From Erigeron canadensis (Eukaryota; Streptophyta; Magnoliopsida; Asterales; Asteraceae): 64,000 nt of DNA. Position numbers and translations under genes: made by a program. Numbering within the stretch: position 1 is the first letter of the stretch; each line of letters starts with the position of its first letter. The notes beneath the pieces are model-generated. The model saw nothing but the letters and a program-made list of their open reading frames with translations, searched no databases and was not told the DNA's origin. Location of the stretch: contig NC_057768.1 of the NCBI RefSeq assembly GCF_010389155.1, positions 921,501 through 985,500 of the forward strand, written 5' to 3'. Shown in pieces: positions 45,041 through 57,079 of this stretch.

Positions 45041-45813
45041 CAATGTTTTAAAAACCGGTATTTTAGTTGTACTGGCGTGGAAAAAATTTCTGGTATTACC
45101 GGTATTATCGGTAATACCGGAAATACCGGCCGGTACTACTATTTTTATATTATATTTTTTTGTGTAAAAATCTTACAAAACTTGTTACAATTTAACAAAA
45201 AGGGATTAGTTCCCTCAAATGTAAGAAACTTTGAACGAATGTCTATAGTAGGAAATAACTAAAGTTGTGTGTATTGTATGTAAACAACTTTGAAATAATG
45301 TTTATTGTATGTAAGAATTTCGTTTTAACCAATTACAACCTGACAAGTGGCACCTGTATATGGTTGCCACGTATATTTTCTTACATACAATAAACATTTT
45401 TTCAAGTTGCTTACATACAATACATATAACTTTAGTTTTTTTTCTATTATAGACATTTGATTAAAGATATTTACATTTTAGGAAACTAATCCCTAACAAA
45501 AATAGTCAAAATGCAATTATAATTTACTCAAAAATAATACCAAATATGTATTTCATAACAAAATATAGGTTTTAAAGTTCACAAATAAAAAAAATTAACA
45601 TTAAAGTATCATAAAAATAATTTTAAAAAAAATCAAAATTTATTTTTTGAAAATACTGGAATACCGGTATGGTAATACCGGAAAATACCAGGAATACCGG
45701 AAATATCGGCCGGTATTGAATAGTGAAAATACCGGACTTAAAATACCGGCGTGGTCTCCGGTATCGGTAATACCGGTTATACCAGCCGGTATTTACCGGT
45801 ATTTAAAACATTG
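45041..45813. mobile_element. ATACCGG-rich foldback MITE with 8-bp target duplication
   Basis: Terminal inverted repeats CAATGTTTTAAAAACCGGTA and CAATGTTTTAAATACCGGTA are bounded by the direct repeat CTTTGCTC (45033-45040 and 45814-45821). Both ends are packed with ATACCGG/CCGGTAT motifs that can pair within and between arms. An 8-bp duplication points to the hAT superfamily. It is non-coding and absent from the duplicated segment around 48-50 kb. Confidence 0.75.
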
Positions 45814-48140
45814 CTTTGCTCCGAGCCGTTACATGATAGGGATCGTTGCGGGCAAACAAAACCACGTGAATGGGGTTGATTCAAGTTCTTATATTATCAC
45901 AAGCCAAGCTAGCTAATTCAAGAACTTCTGTTATGCGCGACACTGATGTTTCTTTTGAATATCCTCCTTGTAATATGGCAGCCCGATCCGATGATCTAGC
46001 TAGAATATTCCTAGCTAGAATATTCGTAATATCATGCATGCATGTGATATTTTAAGTAGTAAATCATGATATTTTTAGGTAGAAAATTGCATTTACATAA
46101 TAATAACATAAACAAAAAGTATTTCTAAATTAGATTTAATGTATATTTTATTTATAAAAAAAATTATTACTATAACAACAATGACTACTATACATACAAA
46201 AATAAATAGTTTAACAACATAAATTGATTATTATAATAGAAAGCATGAACATATATTAGCGTAATTTTAGTAAATGTTAACCAAAAAGCGAAGCACAATT
46301 AATCGGCTTATTCAGGTGACCGAAATCAACAGTTCAAAGTTTGAAGCTAACTGAATTGAACTGAAAAAATGGTTTAGAATTACTAGTTAACCGAACTAAA
46401 TTGTTTTTAGCCCTAGTAAGGATTAATTTATTAAGAGATAAATGTTTATTTCGTATATCTCAAAATCTTAACTTTCCACATATATATAAGAGTTAAAATC
46501 TTTATATAGTAGTATAAATATAGAAGTATAGATACGTTTAAGGACCTAAAAATGTCAACATACCCTTTCGTATGCATACAATTGCATTGTGTATTAATCC
46601 CCCGTCTCAATTTAAATGTCCAAGTTTGACTATCCAAGTCTTTCTTTCGCATGTTTGACAATTAATATCATTGTTTGTGTTTTATAATACTTGGCAAAAG
46701 TTATATCAATACATTTAAAACTTAATTGATTCATATATATAACATCAAATATTTACATAATATAAATAGAAATCTAGACGTGAAAAGTTAAACAAGAAAG
46801 ACTCAAAATATCAAAAGATAACATTTAAATTGAGACGGAAGAAATAATTTTGTAGCAACATGTGACATAATGAACTTTCACAATTTACAAATATGATACT
46901 TTTGATCAAACTCTAACGAATATAAAGACAAAATTTTGTTCACATAGTTACAAAACTTCATCTTTTAACGGTCAAATTTTCCAACCATGTTGACAGGTTT
47001 TTTCCATATATTTTATAATACAAACTGTGGTTATATTTATTATTAATTTCTTTGTTATTATATAATCAATTTTTTTAAATATTATCTATAGCATAAGATT
47101 TTGATGAATTTATTTTAAAGATGTTGAAGAAAAAAATAAATAAAAATATATAAAGAAAAATACATGATAAATGAGTATTTCATTAGTACAAGTGAGTGAG
47201 TGACTAAAAAAAAGACAAAAAAGTATTTTAAAATTTAAAAAATTATATATACATATCTAAAATTCACTATGTGGGTTTCATACGTGAGTTTACCTAAGGT
47301 CTCGAGTTCGAGCCTTGGGGTTTTCATCTCAGAGGTATTTACTAATGAGAAGGGGGTTGGAGGTTCAGAAATATCTAGTTAAAATTGTTCCCAACACGTT
47401 TGAATCAAAACTCTTTTTGTAAAAATAAAAGTTTATCTAAGTCGATAAATGAAATATCTTTTAGAAAATGAAAATAACTTATTATTTTTATTAAATATTA
47501 GCTTAAAAATTCTTATAAAACTTTATAAATGTAACATGCGGATTTTACTTGTCCTTTCCTTTAATCTTATTTCTTGATTTTTTTTTAGATGTCATCATCA
47601 TATTGTTAAAAATATTTTTAGGTTAAGAGAAATATTATTTTCTTTAAAAAAAAATAATGTTTAAGAAAAAGACAACAAGGGGTGGAATCGTGCCGATGCA
47701 TTTGTTTTGTTTTATAGTCCCATAAATATTACTGCTTGCCCATCTCAACAAACTTTACCAACCCCCTCCCCCCCACCCCACACCCAACACACACAATGTC
47801 TGCGTGTATGTTTGGCCACTAACAAGATTTTAGGAATACAATACTTCAAAAGTTACAATTCCAATTCATATATAAATTTAACGTAAATGTAAATATGTTA
47901 AACGCATTTGCATTTATATATGTAATAATACCGAAATTAATTAATTTTGGGTTAATCAATGACATCCATAGATTAAAAACTGTCATCCATATCCATTTCA
48001 TAAAACATTAATATCTAATTCACATTCAATATTTATCTACATAACGTCATTCATATCTTGTAATAATAGATCGGATCGGGTGGATATTCATTAGATCGGA
48101 ATACCGTTACTAATCCCTAGCAATTAATGACAAAAGAATT
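45814..48140. other. Spacer of duplicated unit A
   Basis: No gene. 46066-46440 and 47560-47790 match 49340-49660 and 49750-49990 in the same order, marking a tandem segmental duplication. A SINE-like B box (GAGTTCGAGCC) lies near 47307-47317. Confidence 0.55.
46597..46844. mobile_element. Stowaway-type MITE, diverged
   Basis: The left end CCCCGTCTCAATTTAAATGT pairs with the inverted right end CCGTCTCAATTTAAATGT, with TA outside both ends. The length is 248 bp. It has no counterpart in the duplicated unit B. Confidence 0.7.
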
Positions 48141-48144
48141 CGCC

Positions 48145-48151
48145 TATAAAA
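48145..48151 (+). promoter_or_regulatory. TATA box of peptide gene 2
   Basis: TATAAAA in the same GCCTATAAAA context as copy 1, 85 bp before the ATG. Confidence 0.65.
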
Positions 48152-48229
48152 CTCGGTAAGTAACTCGAAATTTCATATGAATCGAAGTAGTTTACAAACA
48201 TATAGACAAATTGTTTATCGGCGACAATT

Positions 48230-48561
48230 ATGAAAATGACTTCTTCAAAATTTTCAGCCCTTTTTATATTTGCTATTTTTCTTTCGAGTAAATCACTATA
48301 TCCTTTAAGGCATGTTTGTTTTCTTTCTTTTTTTTTCACATTCATTCACAATTGATCATAAATATCATTTTCATTTGTTTTACAGGTATGATGAACTTTT
48401 CTCAAATTTCGCTCGCATTTAGTGATCGTCCTGAATGTCATGGCCCCAAAGAATGTTTTTGGACTCGTTGCCAGCCACTCAGTTTTCCTCTTTGTGTTAG
48501 AGGTCGTTGTGTTTGGATTAATGTGAATGATGTACCTCCAATGACTACCAATCATGATTAA
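48230..48561 (+). CDS. Small secreted cysteine-rich peptide 2, two exons
   Basis: Exon 1 is 48230-48287 and exon 2 is 48386-48561, with the same donor (A|GTAAAT) and acceptor (ACAG|GT) as copy 1. The product is 77 residues. Signal region MKMTSSKFSALFIFAIFLS is nearly identical to copy 1; the mature part reads SDRPECHGPKECFWTRC and CVRGRCVWINVND. Five of the six Cys are kept: the last one, in the C-x1-C motif of copy 1, is Trp. Splicing is required here because the intron has a stop (TGA near 48354). Mature-region changes outnumber signal-region changes, as is usual for secreted defence or signalling peptides. Whether the Cys loss leaves it functional cannot be told from sequence. Confidence 0.7.
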
Positions 48562-48636
48562 GACATCAAAGTTAACAAGTGCACCATGATTTTCAATAGT
48601 TATATCTCTAGAGTTTGTGTACTTGAATATGTTGTT

Positions 48637-48752
48637 CGATGAAGTTTATTTAAAGTAAAAGCTACATTTAGCATCCTTGAATATTATCACCAATCGATGA
48701 AGTTTATTTAAAGTAAAAGCTACATTTAGCATCCTTGAATATTATCACCAAT
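48637..48752. repeat. Exact 58-bp tandem duplication
   Basis: Two units (48637-48694, 48695-48752), each starting CGATGAAGTTTATTTAAAGT, follow peptide gene 2. The equivalent place after gene 1 (about 44740-44810) has one unit only. Confidence 0.85.
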
Positions 48753-49986
48753 CATGTGTTTCGGTAACATTTTGTTTCTGTATGACATCTATATTCATAT
48801 TTTCAAAGAATGAAAATTCAAAAACCTACAATCATACTTGAGTATGTGAAAATCTTCATACACTTTTTTTACTAAAAATAAATAAATAGATATATATATA
48901 TATATATATAATTTAAAAACACATAAAATAAAATTTTCATTGAACTTTTTACTAAAGTCTTGATGGATCGAAACACCTTGTTTATGGTCCAGACAAGGAG
49001 AATAAATGTGTTAAGTTATCTTTTAAAGTTGAAACAGCTAGGACTTTATTACTCATTATTATTTTTATGTAAGTGGTAACATACGAATTGTAAGTGGTAA
49101 CATATGAATTTAAACTTGCCCTAAGGGCTGTATTTAGTAAACCCTTTTTTGTTATTAATCTTTCAGATTTTTACTTTTTTATTAATTGAAGCTTGCGTTG
49201 AAAACATATATATTGTTCACTGAATTTGTATGAGTAAATTTCCAACAACCGTATTATAGCAATCAACAACCACCACATCGTTGTATCGCCATAAAAAGTC
49301 AATATCCTATCAACCATCACTATAGTGAAGCCCATTCACCAAAAAATTGCATTTGCATAAAAATAACATAGAAAAAAGTATTTCTAAATTAGATTTAATG
49401 TATATTTTTATTTATAGAAAAGATATCGATATAGCAATAATGACTACTATAAATACAAAAATATATAGTTAACAAAATTGACTATTATAATGGAAAACTT
49501 GAACTTTATATAAGCTATATTTTAGTAAATGGTTAAACAAAAAGCAAAGCACAGTTAATTGACTTTTTTAGGTAACCGAAATCAACGGTTCAAAAATTTT
49601 TAAGACAACCGAACTGAACTCGAGAAAATTGTTCAAAATTTAAAGATAATCGAACGGTTTTAATGTATTATATGAATATAATTTCTTTTCTTCTCCTCCT
49701 ATATCTAATCTTATCATTTATTTTCCTATATAATTATAAACCCGAGAATACAATGTTAATCGTCTCTTGATTTTTTAAATGTCATTGTAGTATTATTAAA
49801 GTATATTTTTAGGTTAACGAATTAGAAAAAATATCAATTTCTTTTAAAAAAATAATGTTTAAGAAAAAGACAGCGGGGGTAGAATCGTGCCGTTGCATTT
49901 GTTTTGTTTTATAGTCCCGTAAATATTAACTCCTTGCCCATCTCAACCAACTTTACCAATAAAAACTCTTCACGAGTAAACAACCA
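48753..49986. other. Spacer of duplicated unit B
   Basis: No gene. It contains a (TA)n tract at about 48888-48909, a repeated phrase AAGTGGTAACATA.GAATT (49071-49110), and the stretches that match unit A (49340-49660, 49750-49986). Confidence 0.55.
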
Positions 49987-49994
49987 CCCCCCCC

Positions 49995-50025
<31 letters not shown>

Positions 50026-50036
50026 ACACACACACA
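49987..50036. repeat. C25 run joined to a (CA)n microsatellite
   Basis: 25 uninterrupted C residues (49987-50011) run into about 13 CA units and then TGTGTGTGTATG. The matching place in unit A (about 47760-47800) has only a broken C-rich stretch and a few CA, so the tract grew after duplication. Confidence 0.9.
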
Positions 50037-50613
50037 TGTGTGTGTATGTTTGGTCACTAATACCTTGTAGTTTTCCAGGTACATTTGTAGATCTGAATTA
50101 CCTTGTGCTTTAATTTTGTACTTAAATTTAAAACAAATGTTATTATTACTTATATATGTTTGTATGTATTGTAATTGTATGTTGATATAATGATTAATTA
50201 ATTGTACTTATTTCTCCTTACTTGGCATGTATGTGTTCCGGTTTCAAATTTTGCAATTTTTTTTTTTTTTTTTTTTACATCCGGTAAATAAAAAATTTTT
50301 TTGCGAAAGTTTAACTAGATCTATATGTGTTTTACCTGATATATATATATGTGCTAAGGATAAAGGATCTATGTGACATTGTGACATTCTAGTTATTTAT
50401 GTCGAATAGGGGCCTTTTTTTGTCGAGGATTATTTTTCGGCAAGTTTGTTATGAGAAAAAAATATAGATTGTAATTTGAATGAATGAAAAATATATTGGG
50501 TTTGAAAGACTTAAATTCAGTTTTTAGTAAGCAGATCAGGTAGTAGAATCATGTTTTTAGTAACCGAAAGTACATTTCTGAATCATGCAGAGATTTGAAG
50601 GCTTTTGTCAACT
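50037..50613 (+). other. Upstream and 5' leader region of the IQD gene
   Basis: No ORF. GAATCATGCAG directly before AGATTTGAAGG (about 50590) looks like a splice acceptor, so the 5' untranslated region probably has an intron ending 24 nt before the start codon. Confidence 0.4.
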
Positions 50614-53600
50614 ATGGGGAAGTCTCCCGGAAAGTGGATCAAGACTGTGATTTTTGGGAAAAAGTCGTCGAGATCTAATCTCTCTAAAGTAAGAAAAGGA
50701 TGTTTAGTGCCATTACTTGTATATGTATTATATATATATGTGAGTCTGTTACTCTGTTCTTGTTATGGATGTCATGATTTAGTACCTATATTAATTGTGA
50801 ATTCTGGAAACATGTGTTGAGGGTCTTCTCATTCGCAGGGTATATATATATATATATTATATATTTGATATAGGCTTTGCTAGGATGTGTGCTTGCTGAA
50901 TTTTCTTCATTGGTGTCGATGTACCTGCATTTATATATATTTCTTTTGGGTAAATGGTTACCCCGGCATTTATATGTATTTTCCGATCCCCTGCAAGCTC
51001 AAATCTGCTTATACAATTGAACATTGTATGTTGACAATACATTTTTCAAAATTTTTCTCGTAAGTCATGATCACGCTTCATGTTCCAGAAGTAGTTATCT
51101 TGTATTATCTTTGCTTTCACCTAAGAACAGTTATTAATGACTTTATCAAGATCCATGAAGATTATTGTGCCCTGTGCTTGTTATTTCTCTCCTTCCCTTC
51201 AAGCATGTACTGTACACACAAATACACATAATACTGTTTTATGAACAATGACATGAGAAGATATATGTATTGTTCATCTACATGGTCAGTTGTCGATCTG
51301 TTAACTTGAAAGGAACAACCAATCTGCTTTATGCCATGAGTCGGCACACCTCATACCCTTTCCAAACCCCAAGATGGTGATGGGAAGCTTATAGGGTTGT
51401 TCTCGAGTATCTACCATTTGAAACAAAAAATAGTAACTTATCTCTCTCAAGGGATTGACAAATAACAAACTGGATCCTTATTTCTTCTTTGTTTCTTGAA
51501 GGATGCTACTGTAGACAAAAAGACACGTGTCACTGCCAAGGCACCATCAAAGCATTTTGATGACAATGCTATGGTGATTTCAAGCCCAGTGCCTCCTGTT
51601 ATGCATGACAGTGGAGAACGCACTGAATTAAAAAAGACCTCCAGTGCCAACCTAACAAGCGATATAGTTGAAATTGTGACAAGTCCCGTGGGATTGAATA
51701 CTGTAAATGAAGACGAGTTAAGAAGACTAGAGCAAGCTGCCATAACGACACAGGCAGCTTTCAGGGGCTACATGGTAACGCTCTCTCACTTTATCAGTTT
51801 ATCTTGCATTTGTTAGAAAAAAATGCTGGCTAGAAGTTGTATTTAATGTGCTGCTTGCTGCAAAATACATTTAGCACTCAAATTGTTGATGACTATCTGC
51901 ATCCTATATTTTGTAGCTAGATATAAGGTGATGGAAATGTCATACTCATTCTATCTGTGTTGTCGTTTCAGTTTCTTGCCTGGTTACGTTATCCTTCTTA
52001 GATCTTAGAACTTTTTTGGCATTCTACACTTAACTTGTACTCTTACATTTTAATCTCTGGGGTACATATACTGATATGATTAACTGCATGTGAAGGCTCG
52101 TCGGGCATTTTGCGCTCTCAAGGGCATCATAAAGCTGCAAGCCCAAGTTCGTGGTCGATTGGTTAGAAGACAGGCTGTTGCTACCTTGAGTTGCATGCGT
52201 GTAATTGTTGAGTTTCAGGCAATCGCTCGTGGCCGAAGGGTCAGACTTTCTGGTGATAGCTGTCACGTGCTTCAAAAAAACACTCAAAGAGAACATGTAA
52301 CTCACCTCTGCTTTTACTGTATCATGTACTATTCTACGTGCTTCCGATGGACAGTATTTCTTGTTCCATATTAAATAATCATTTGTTTGTTTGTTTTTTT
52401 TTCTTTTTTTTATAAGAAACACGCAGATTTGCTTAAAACATCTCTTCAATCAGAAAAGTTATCAACAAATGCATTTGGCACTAAGGTATCATCAAATATA
52501 CACATTATCGTCTTAGAGATATTATAATTATCATTCTTATATCTTGACAAGTTGACATTTACTTTCTTTCTGACTTTAGCTTGTTGCTTCATCTGGTACT
52601 ACCACTCCCTTAAGCATCCAATATGATCCAGTTGACTCAAATTCAGTGAGAAAATGGCTAGAGCGTTGGTCATCTTCCCACTTTTGGGAGCCAGTTCCCC
52701 TCCCTAAAAAAGTTCCTGATTCAAAGCCTAAACGAAAGCCGATAAAGTTGCAATCTGAAGAAGCAGAACTTGGGAGGCCAAAGAGAAGTGTCCGTCGAGT
52801 TTCTGGAGCAAATCTGGAGGGTAATACGGCAAATCCCTCTGAAAATGAAAAACCAAAGCCTACTTTCAGGAAGGTGTCTAGTCACCAAATAGAGTCACCT
52901 CAGGAGCAATCTCATAGTGAACTCGAGAAGGTGAAACACAACCTAAGGAAAATTTCAGTATCAACCTCCCGGCCTTCAGAAAAGTCAGAAAGTGCAAATG
53001 TTAAGTCTTCAAATGTTGATGCTTCTGAACAGGATAGGGAGCCTTTTGAAAAAGTAAACAATTTAATTGGTGTAATGACTGAAGCGCCCGAGCCTGAAGC
53101 ACTTCCTGTTCAAACTCGAGAGGAGGATACAGTTAAACCACAAGATGCTTTGCAAAATGATCACCATCTTGTTGACCCATCAACTGTAGAAACCAATGTG
53201 AAGGCTGAGACCATGTCTAATCTGCCATTAGATTATCCGCCATTAGATTTGGAGATAAATGGCAAGGAAGATAATTCTAAAGAAAATCAGAAAACAAGGA
53301 GGAGAAAGTCTTTTCCAGCAAAACAGGAGCCTCCTGAGAGTGTACTGCAAACCGCACCCACTTTACCAAGCTATATGGCAGCAACTGAATCGGCTAAGGC
53401 CAAACTTAGAGCACAGGCAGTGGCCAAAGCAGCAGAAGATGGAGTTGAAAATGGTTTCATCAGACGGCATTCTCTGCCATCTTCCACTGGCAAACTGAGC
53501 TTGCAGTCGCCTCGAGCTCAGAAGCCTTTACAAGGCAATGCCAAAGGATGGACTAGAAGTAACAAATCCCAGATATCTGCTAGAGACGGTAAGCTTACAC

Positions 53601-55154
53601 ATATTTTTTTCCTATACGTTTTAATATTTTTTTTCTGTAATGCAATTTTTTGGCATAAAGGTGGGTTAGGCGGTGGGTCAAAATGGGTTGGTTTTATTAT
53701 GGTTCGGAACTCAAAACAGAATGGGTTGACCCACAAATACTTTCTCTGTCCAAATTTTGAACATTTTTCATGAAATCTAACGCGTTAAAAAGATAATAAC
53801 ACAATATATATTATTGCAATGATCCATTTTTTAATAAAGCCATTTTAGAAGGTTGTATACCTGTATGCAAAATACACTTTGTGCAATTCTTTCAGCAGTT
53901 CAACTCACTTGATATTGTTAAAAATGATTCTGTTCATTTTTACTGGAATCCTAGATAGAAAGGAAACTATAACCTAAATCCCAGACTACTCCTAAGTGGG
54001 TGAGAATTGTCACCTCGAGTTCTTTTTGAAAAATATACTTATGTCACAGTGGGGCTATATCTTGTTGGAGTCTTTTATTCCAACTACATTCCCGACATTC
54101 CTTCCATCTGAAAACGGCATATATTTTCAACTTTGATATTAATCTTGTTACCACCTAAAGCCAGTTAGTTCTCATCAGGTTTTAAGTTAACCATCACATT
54201 TTGGACATCAATTCTGAAGTTGAAATTGATCATTTTGATCTTAAAGCTTTTCTTGTGGAACTGATCATGAAATAGGGATGGCAAAGAAACCCGTACCCGA
54301 CGGGGAAATCCGAAACCTGACATATTTGGGCCGGGTTCGGGTCTGGTTTTGCGGGTTTTGGACCGGGTATGGGGATGGTTTTTAAAATTTTCACGGGTTC
54401 GGGTCCGGGGATGGTAGTTGATAAAAACCCACATACCCGACTCGTATACCCGAAACCCGTACCCGTATACACGGCCCGCATGGATTTGAAAATGCTTGAT
54501 ATGTTGATTTATGTTTTGTCAGATTCTTTATAACTTAATCTTTTATTTCCTAGTTTGTTCTCAATAGGAATAACCAAACGCCACATATAATCAAATTTTT
54601 ACAGTATTATATTTTTAACTTTCTGTTTTATCAAACCAACTTCTTTGATTCTTATGATGTTTTATTATCAAGTTTTGAAAGCGAGAGATTTTAATCAATC
54701 AGAAGACTTTATACTTCTTTATATTTAGAACAACCATCTTTATTAAATCAATCAAAAGGCCTTAAATCATGTTCAATGTATTGTGATTAAAATAAGTTGG
54801 AAACTTGAAATGTTGGAAGTTCATAACTGTTCGATTCTTAGAATTGGTAGTTTATGAGTGACTAATAATGGGGATCCCCGATACCAGCGGGGAAACCCGT
54901 TACCCGATAGTTAGCAAGTAAACGGGACCCGTTGGGTTTTGGGCCGGGGTTTTTTAATCGGGTCCGGGTCCGGGATTACTTAAACCCGGCCCATACCCGA
55001 CCCGTTGCCATCCCTAATCATGAATCAAGCAAACTTGAGTGCTGTGCCGTGTGTTCTTTCCTCATGTTAATTTTACCTTTAAAAGTTAGACCTGACTACA
55101 TTAATTAGAACCTTTTTTTTAATCTCAGATAAGATTACTGGCTGGAAGAGGTGA
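50614..55154 (+). CDS. IQD: IQ67-domain (IQD) calmodulin-binding protein, six exons
   Basis: Coding exons are 50614-50688, 51502-51774, 52096-52296, 52417-52485, 52580-53588 and 55129-55154, giving about 550 residues. IQD proteins are plant scaffolds that bind calmodulin and associate with microtubules, plasma membrane or nucleus. The start MGKSPGKWIKTVIFGKKSS is typical of the IQD29-32 type group. The IQ67 domain (about residues 103-170) has three IQ-like motifs, TTQAAFRGYMARRAF, KLQAQVRGRLVRRQ and EFQAIARGRRVR. The phase-0 intron between YM and ARR is the hallmark position for the family. Near residues 465-530 a DUF4005-like block has PSYMAATESAKAKLRAQA and RRHSLP. The last exon adds only eight residues (DKITGWKR) after a 1.54-kb intron. 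All junctions are GT-AG and the frame is intact, so it looks functional. Confidence 0.93.
54272..55016. mobile_element. hAT-like foldback MITE in the last IQD intron
   Basis: Inverted ends TAGGGATGGCAA and TAGGGATGGCAAC are bounded by ATCATGAA on both sides (54264-54271, 55017-55024), an 8-bp target duplication. Both ends are GC-rich, with repeated ACCCG/CGGGT motifs (54290-54480 and 54870-55010) that pair with each other; the middle is AT-rich and non-coding. It makes up almost half of the intron. Confidence 0.8.
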
Positions 55155-56755
55155 ATGGTGGAATTTAGCGAAGAGTTGGAGTGGTGAGGTTAGACCATGT
55201 CACGCAGCTTCTCTAGGTGTCTTTTTGTGCAAACTCGTGTTGTGGTACATTATTAGACGTTTTCGGTAAAGGTACATTATTAGATGTTAAGAAATAACTT
55301 ATAGGCTTTTAGCGGGTTGTTTCGTCTATTTTCTTCCGCCTTTCAAGTGTCATTAGCAAATGTCTGAATGTATAGTGATGGACCCACAGTTTGTTTTGGA
55401 GAGCTAGTTGAAAATCATTGATGTATTTCATTTATTTGGTTTTAACATTATGGATGTGGGATATAATACATAGCTGACTATTAGGACCTAGTCACTTGAT
55501 TTTTGGTAGTCTGGTTAATAGTGTATTTTTAGCTTTTCTTACATATTCTGATATTACTATAGAGCACGATTGTAATGATACCTTTTTCAAAAGGAAAGTG
55601 ATATTTGTATCACAAATATGGATATTTTACCTCATAGTATAACTTTTAGACGAAAGCATGTGTTTGGTAAATAAATCAAAACTAGTGTGTTCAAAATGTG
55701 TATGTCATTGAAAAGAACATAACAATACCTGTTTGTGTAGTTTATAAAAATGAAGTAATAGACTACTCTATCAAAGTTACCAATAGTGGGTTAATGAGCT
55801 AATGGAAACTACTAACATATCAATGTAAATATCTATTTAAAAATGCACATAGTTAGGGTAAAGGGTGTGGGCGGTATCAACTATCAAGCCACGGTACACA
55901 ATTTGGTATGTGGCATACCCACTCCCTAGTAAGCGGCAATCGACTAGTGTTTTCTGAAACCACGATGCCCTCTCCGGCTCCCCCCTCTTTTTCAAAAAAG
56001 TGGGTCACTCGCTACATACACATCATTCGGTTCATCATCAAATTCTTCCATTTTCAACCTTTTATCGATATTACAACTTACAAGCAGTGCTCTCACAAGA
56101 TGGGATTCATCAACTTCTGTGGAGGTCAAATCTACAACTTCAAAAAAAAAAAAATGTCATCCATTTTTTTTTTGTATAATGTAAATAATGACATGAACCA
56201 CAGTTCTTCCAAAAACGACTGGTCACGTAGTTAATTCAGCAAGTATTATCATTTGATCGTTTATGGATGGTGAAGTTCTTTGACATTAGAGCAAATGATC
56301 AGTCTTGTGAACCCCCGGAAGAAGGTATAGATCTAGTGAATGTGATTTCTAGATTGCAACTCACAAACCTTCAGTAACTGTAGGTTTTATCTAATCTAAT
56401 ACATGTATTAAATTACAAAATTTACAATGTATATTTCATGGTTACTGTTTGAGATTTTATGGAGTGATCCACATTCACAACCTAATTCAGATAGTGGCCC
56501 AACCAAGAATTCTGGATGGAACTTGGAACCCCAAACAAATTAAGGACACAAAAAAATCTACCCAATTAAGGACACAATATCTACCCAAACAAATAACATA
56601 GTAAAGAAGTCAAATAACATAGTGTATCAAGCACACACACACAAAAAAAAACATTCTGGTAGCATAATCTAGATTTAACTCCGGACATTTGGGTTATTTG
56701 GATTTTAAATTATAGTCCTATATCAGGAATAGCAACCTAAAGCAACGAGACCATC
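55155..56755. other. 3' flank of the IQD gene and intergenic DNA
   Basis: The first few hundred bases should hold the IQD 3' untranslated region. No further gene is supported; a 108-codon plus-strand ORF at 55908-56234 has no recognisable features. Confidence 0.45.
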
Positions 56756-56759
56756 TATG

Positions 56760-57050
56760 CAAATGTAGAAGTTGCCATCTTTCATCCCCATGCTAAATTC
56801 CGTCGGCTGTGTGGGCCGCGGGTGCCTTACCTCATCATAAAGCTCTGGTGGTAAACCTGAATCAACGGCCGGATGAAGAGCGGCATTTGGTCAAGTATCT
56901 TTTCAACCTTAGATGGCCCCTTATAAAAAGCCCCCTCCGGCCTGCTTTCCTTTATATGTTTCAACCAGTATGGTTCTGCCACAACACCTCCAAGATATTC
57001 AGCCGCAATAATATGATACTTTTAGCTTGAATCTGTAAGCCGGTCACTTT
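56760..57050 (-). pseudogene. Unidentified coding relic
   Basis: On the minus strand one frame reads AAEYLGGVVAEPYWLKHIKE and GAFYKGPSKVEKILDQMP. About 30 codons later the neighbouring frame reads PPELYDEVRHPRPTQPTEF and MKDGNFYICIDGLVALGC. This is coding-like composition with one frameshift, unlike the AT-rich surroundings. I do not recognise the family. Confidence 0.3.
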
Positions 57051-57079
57051 GCCATCTGCTTACGTGTTCTTATATGCAA

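Noticed and set aside
45035..45262. Gly/Thr/Asn repeat ORF resembling a collagen-like protein
   Set aside because: It is translation of ATACCGG repeats at the end of a MITE.
47280..47330. Possible tRNA gene (B-box-like GAGTTCGAGCC)
   Set aside because: No cloverleaf or A box at the right distance; at best a SINE relic.
52030..52449. 139-codon minus-strand ORF across IQD exon 3
   Set aside because: Antisense shadow of a real exon.
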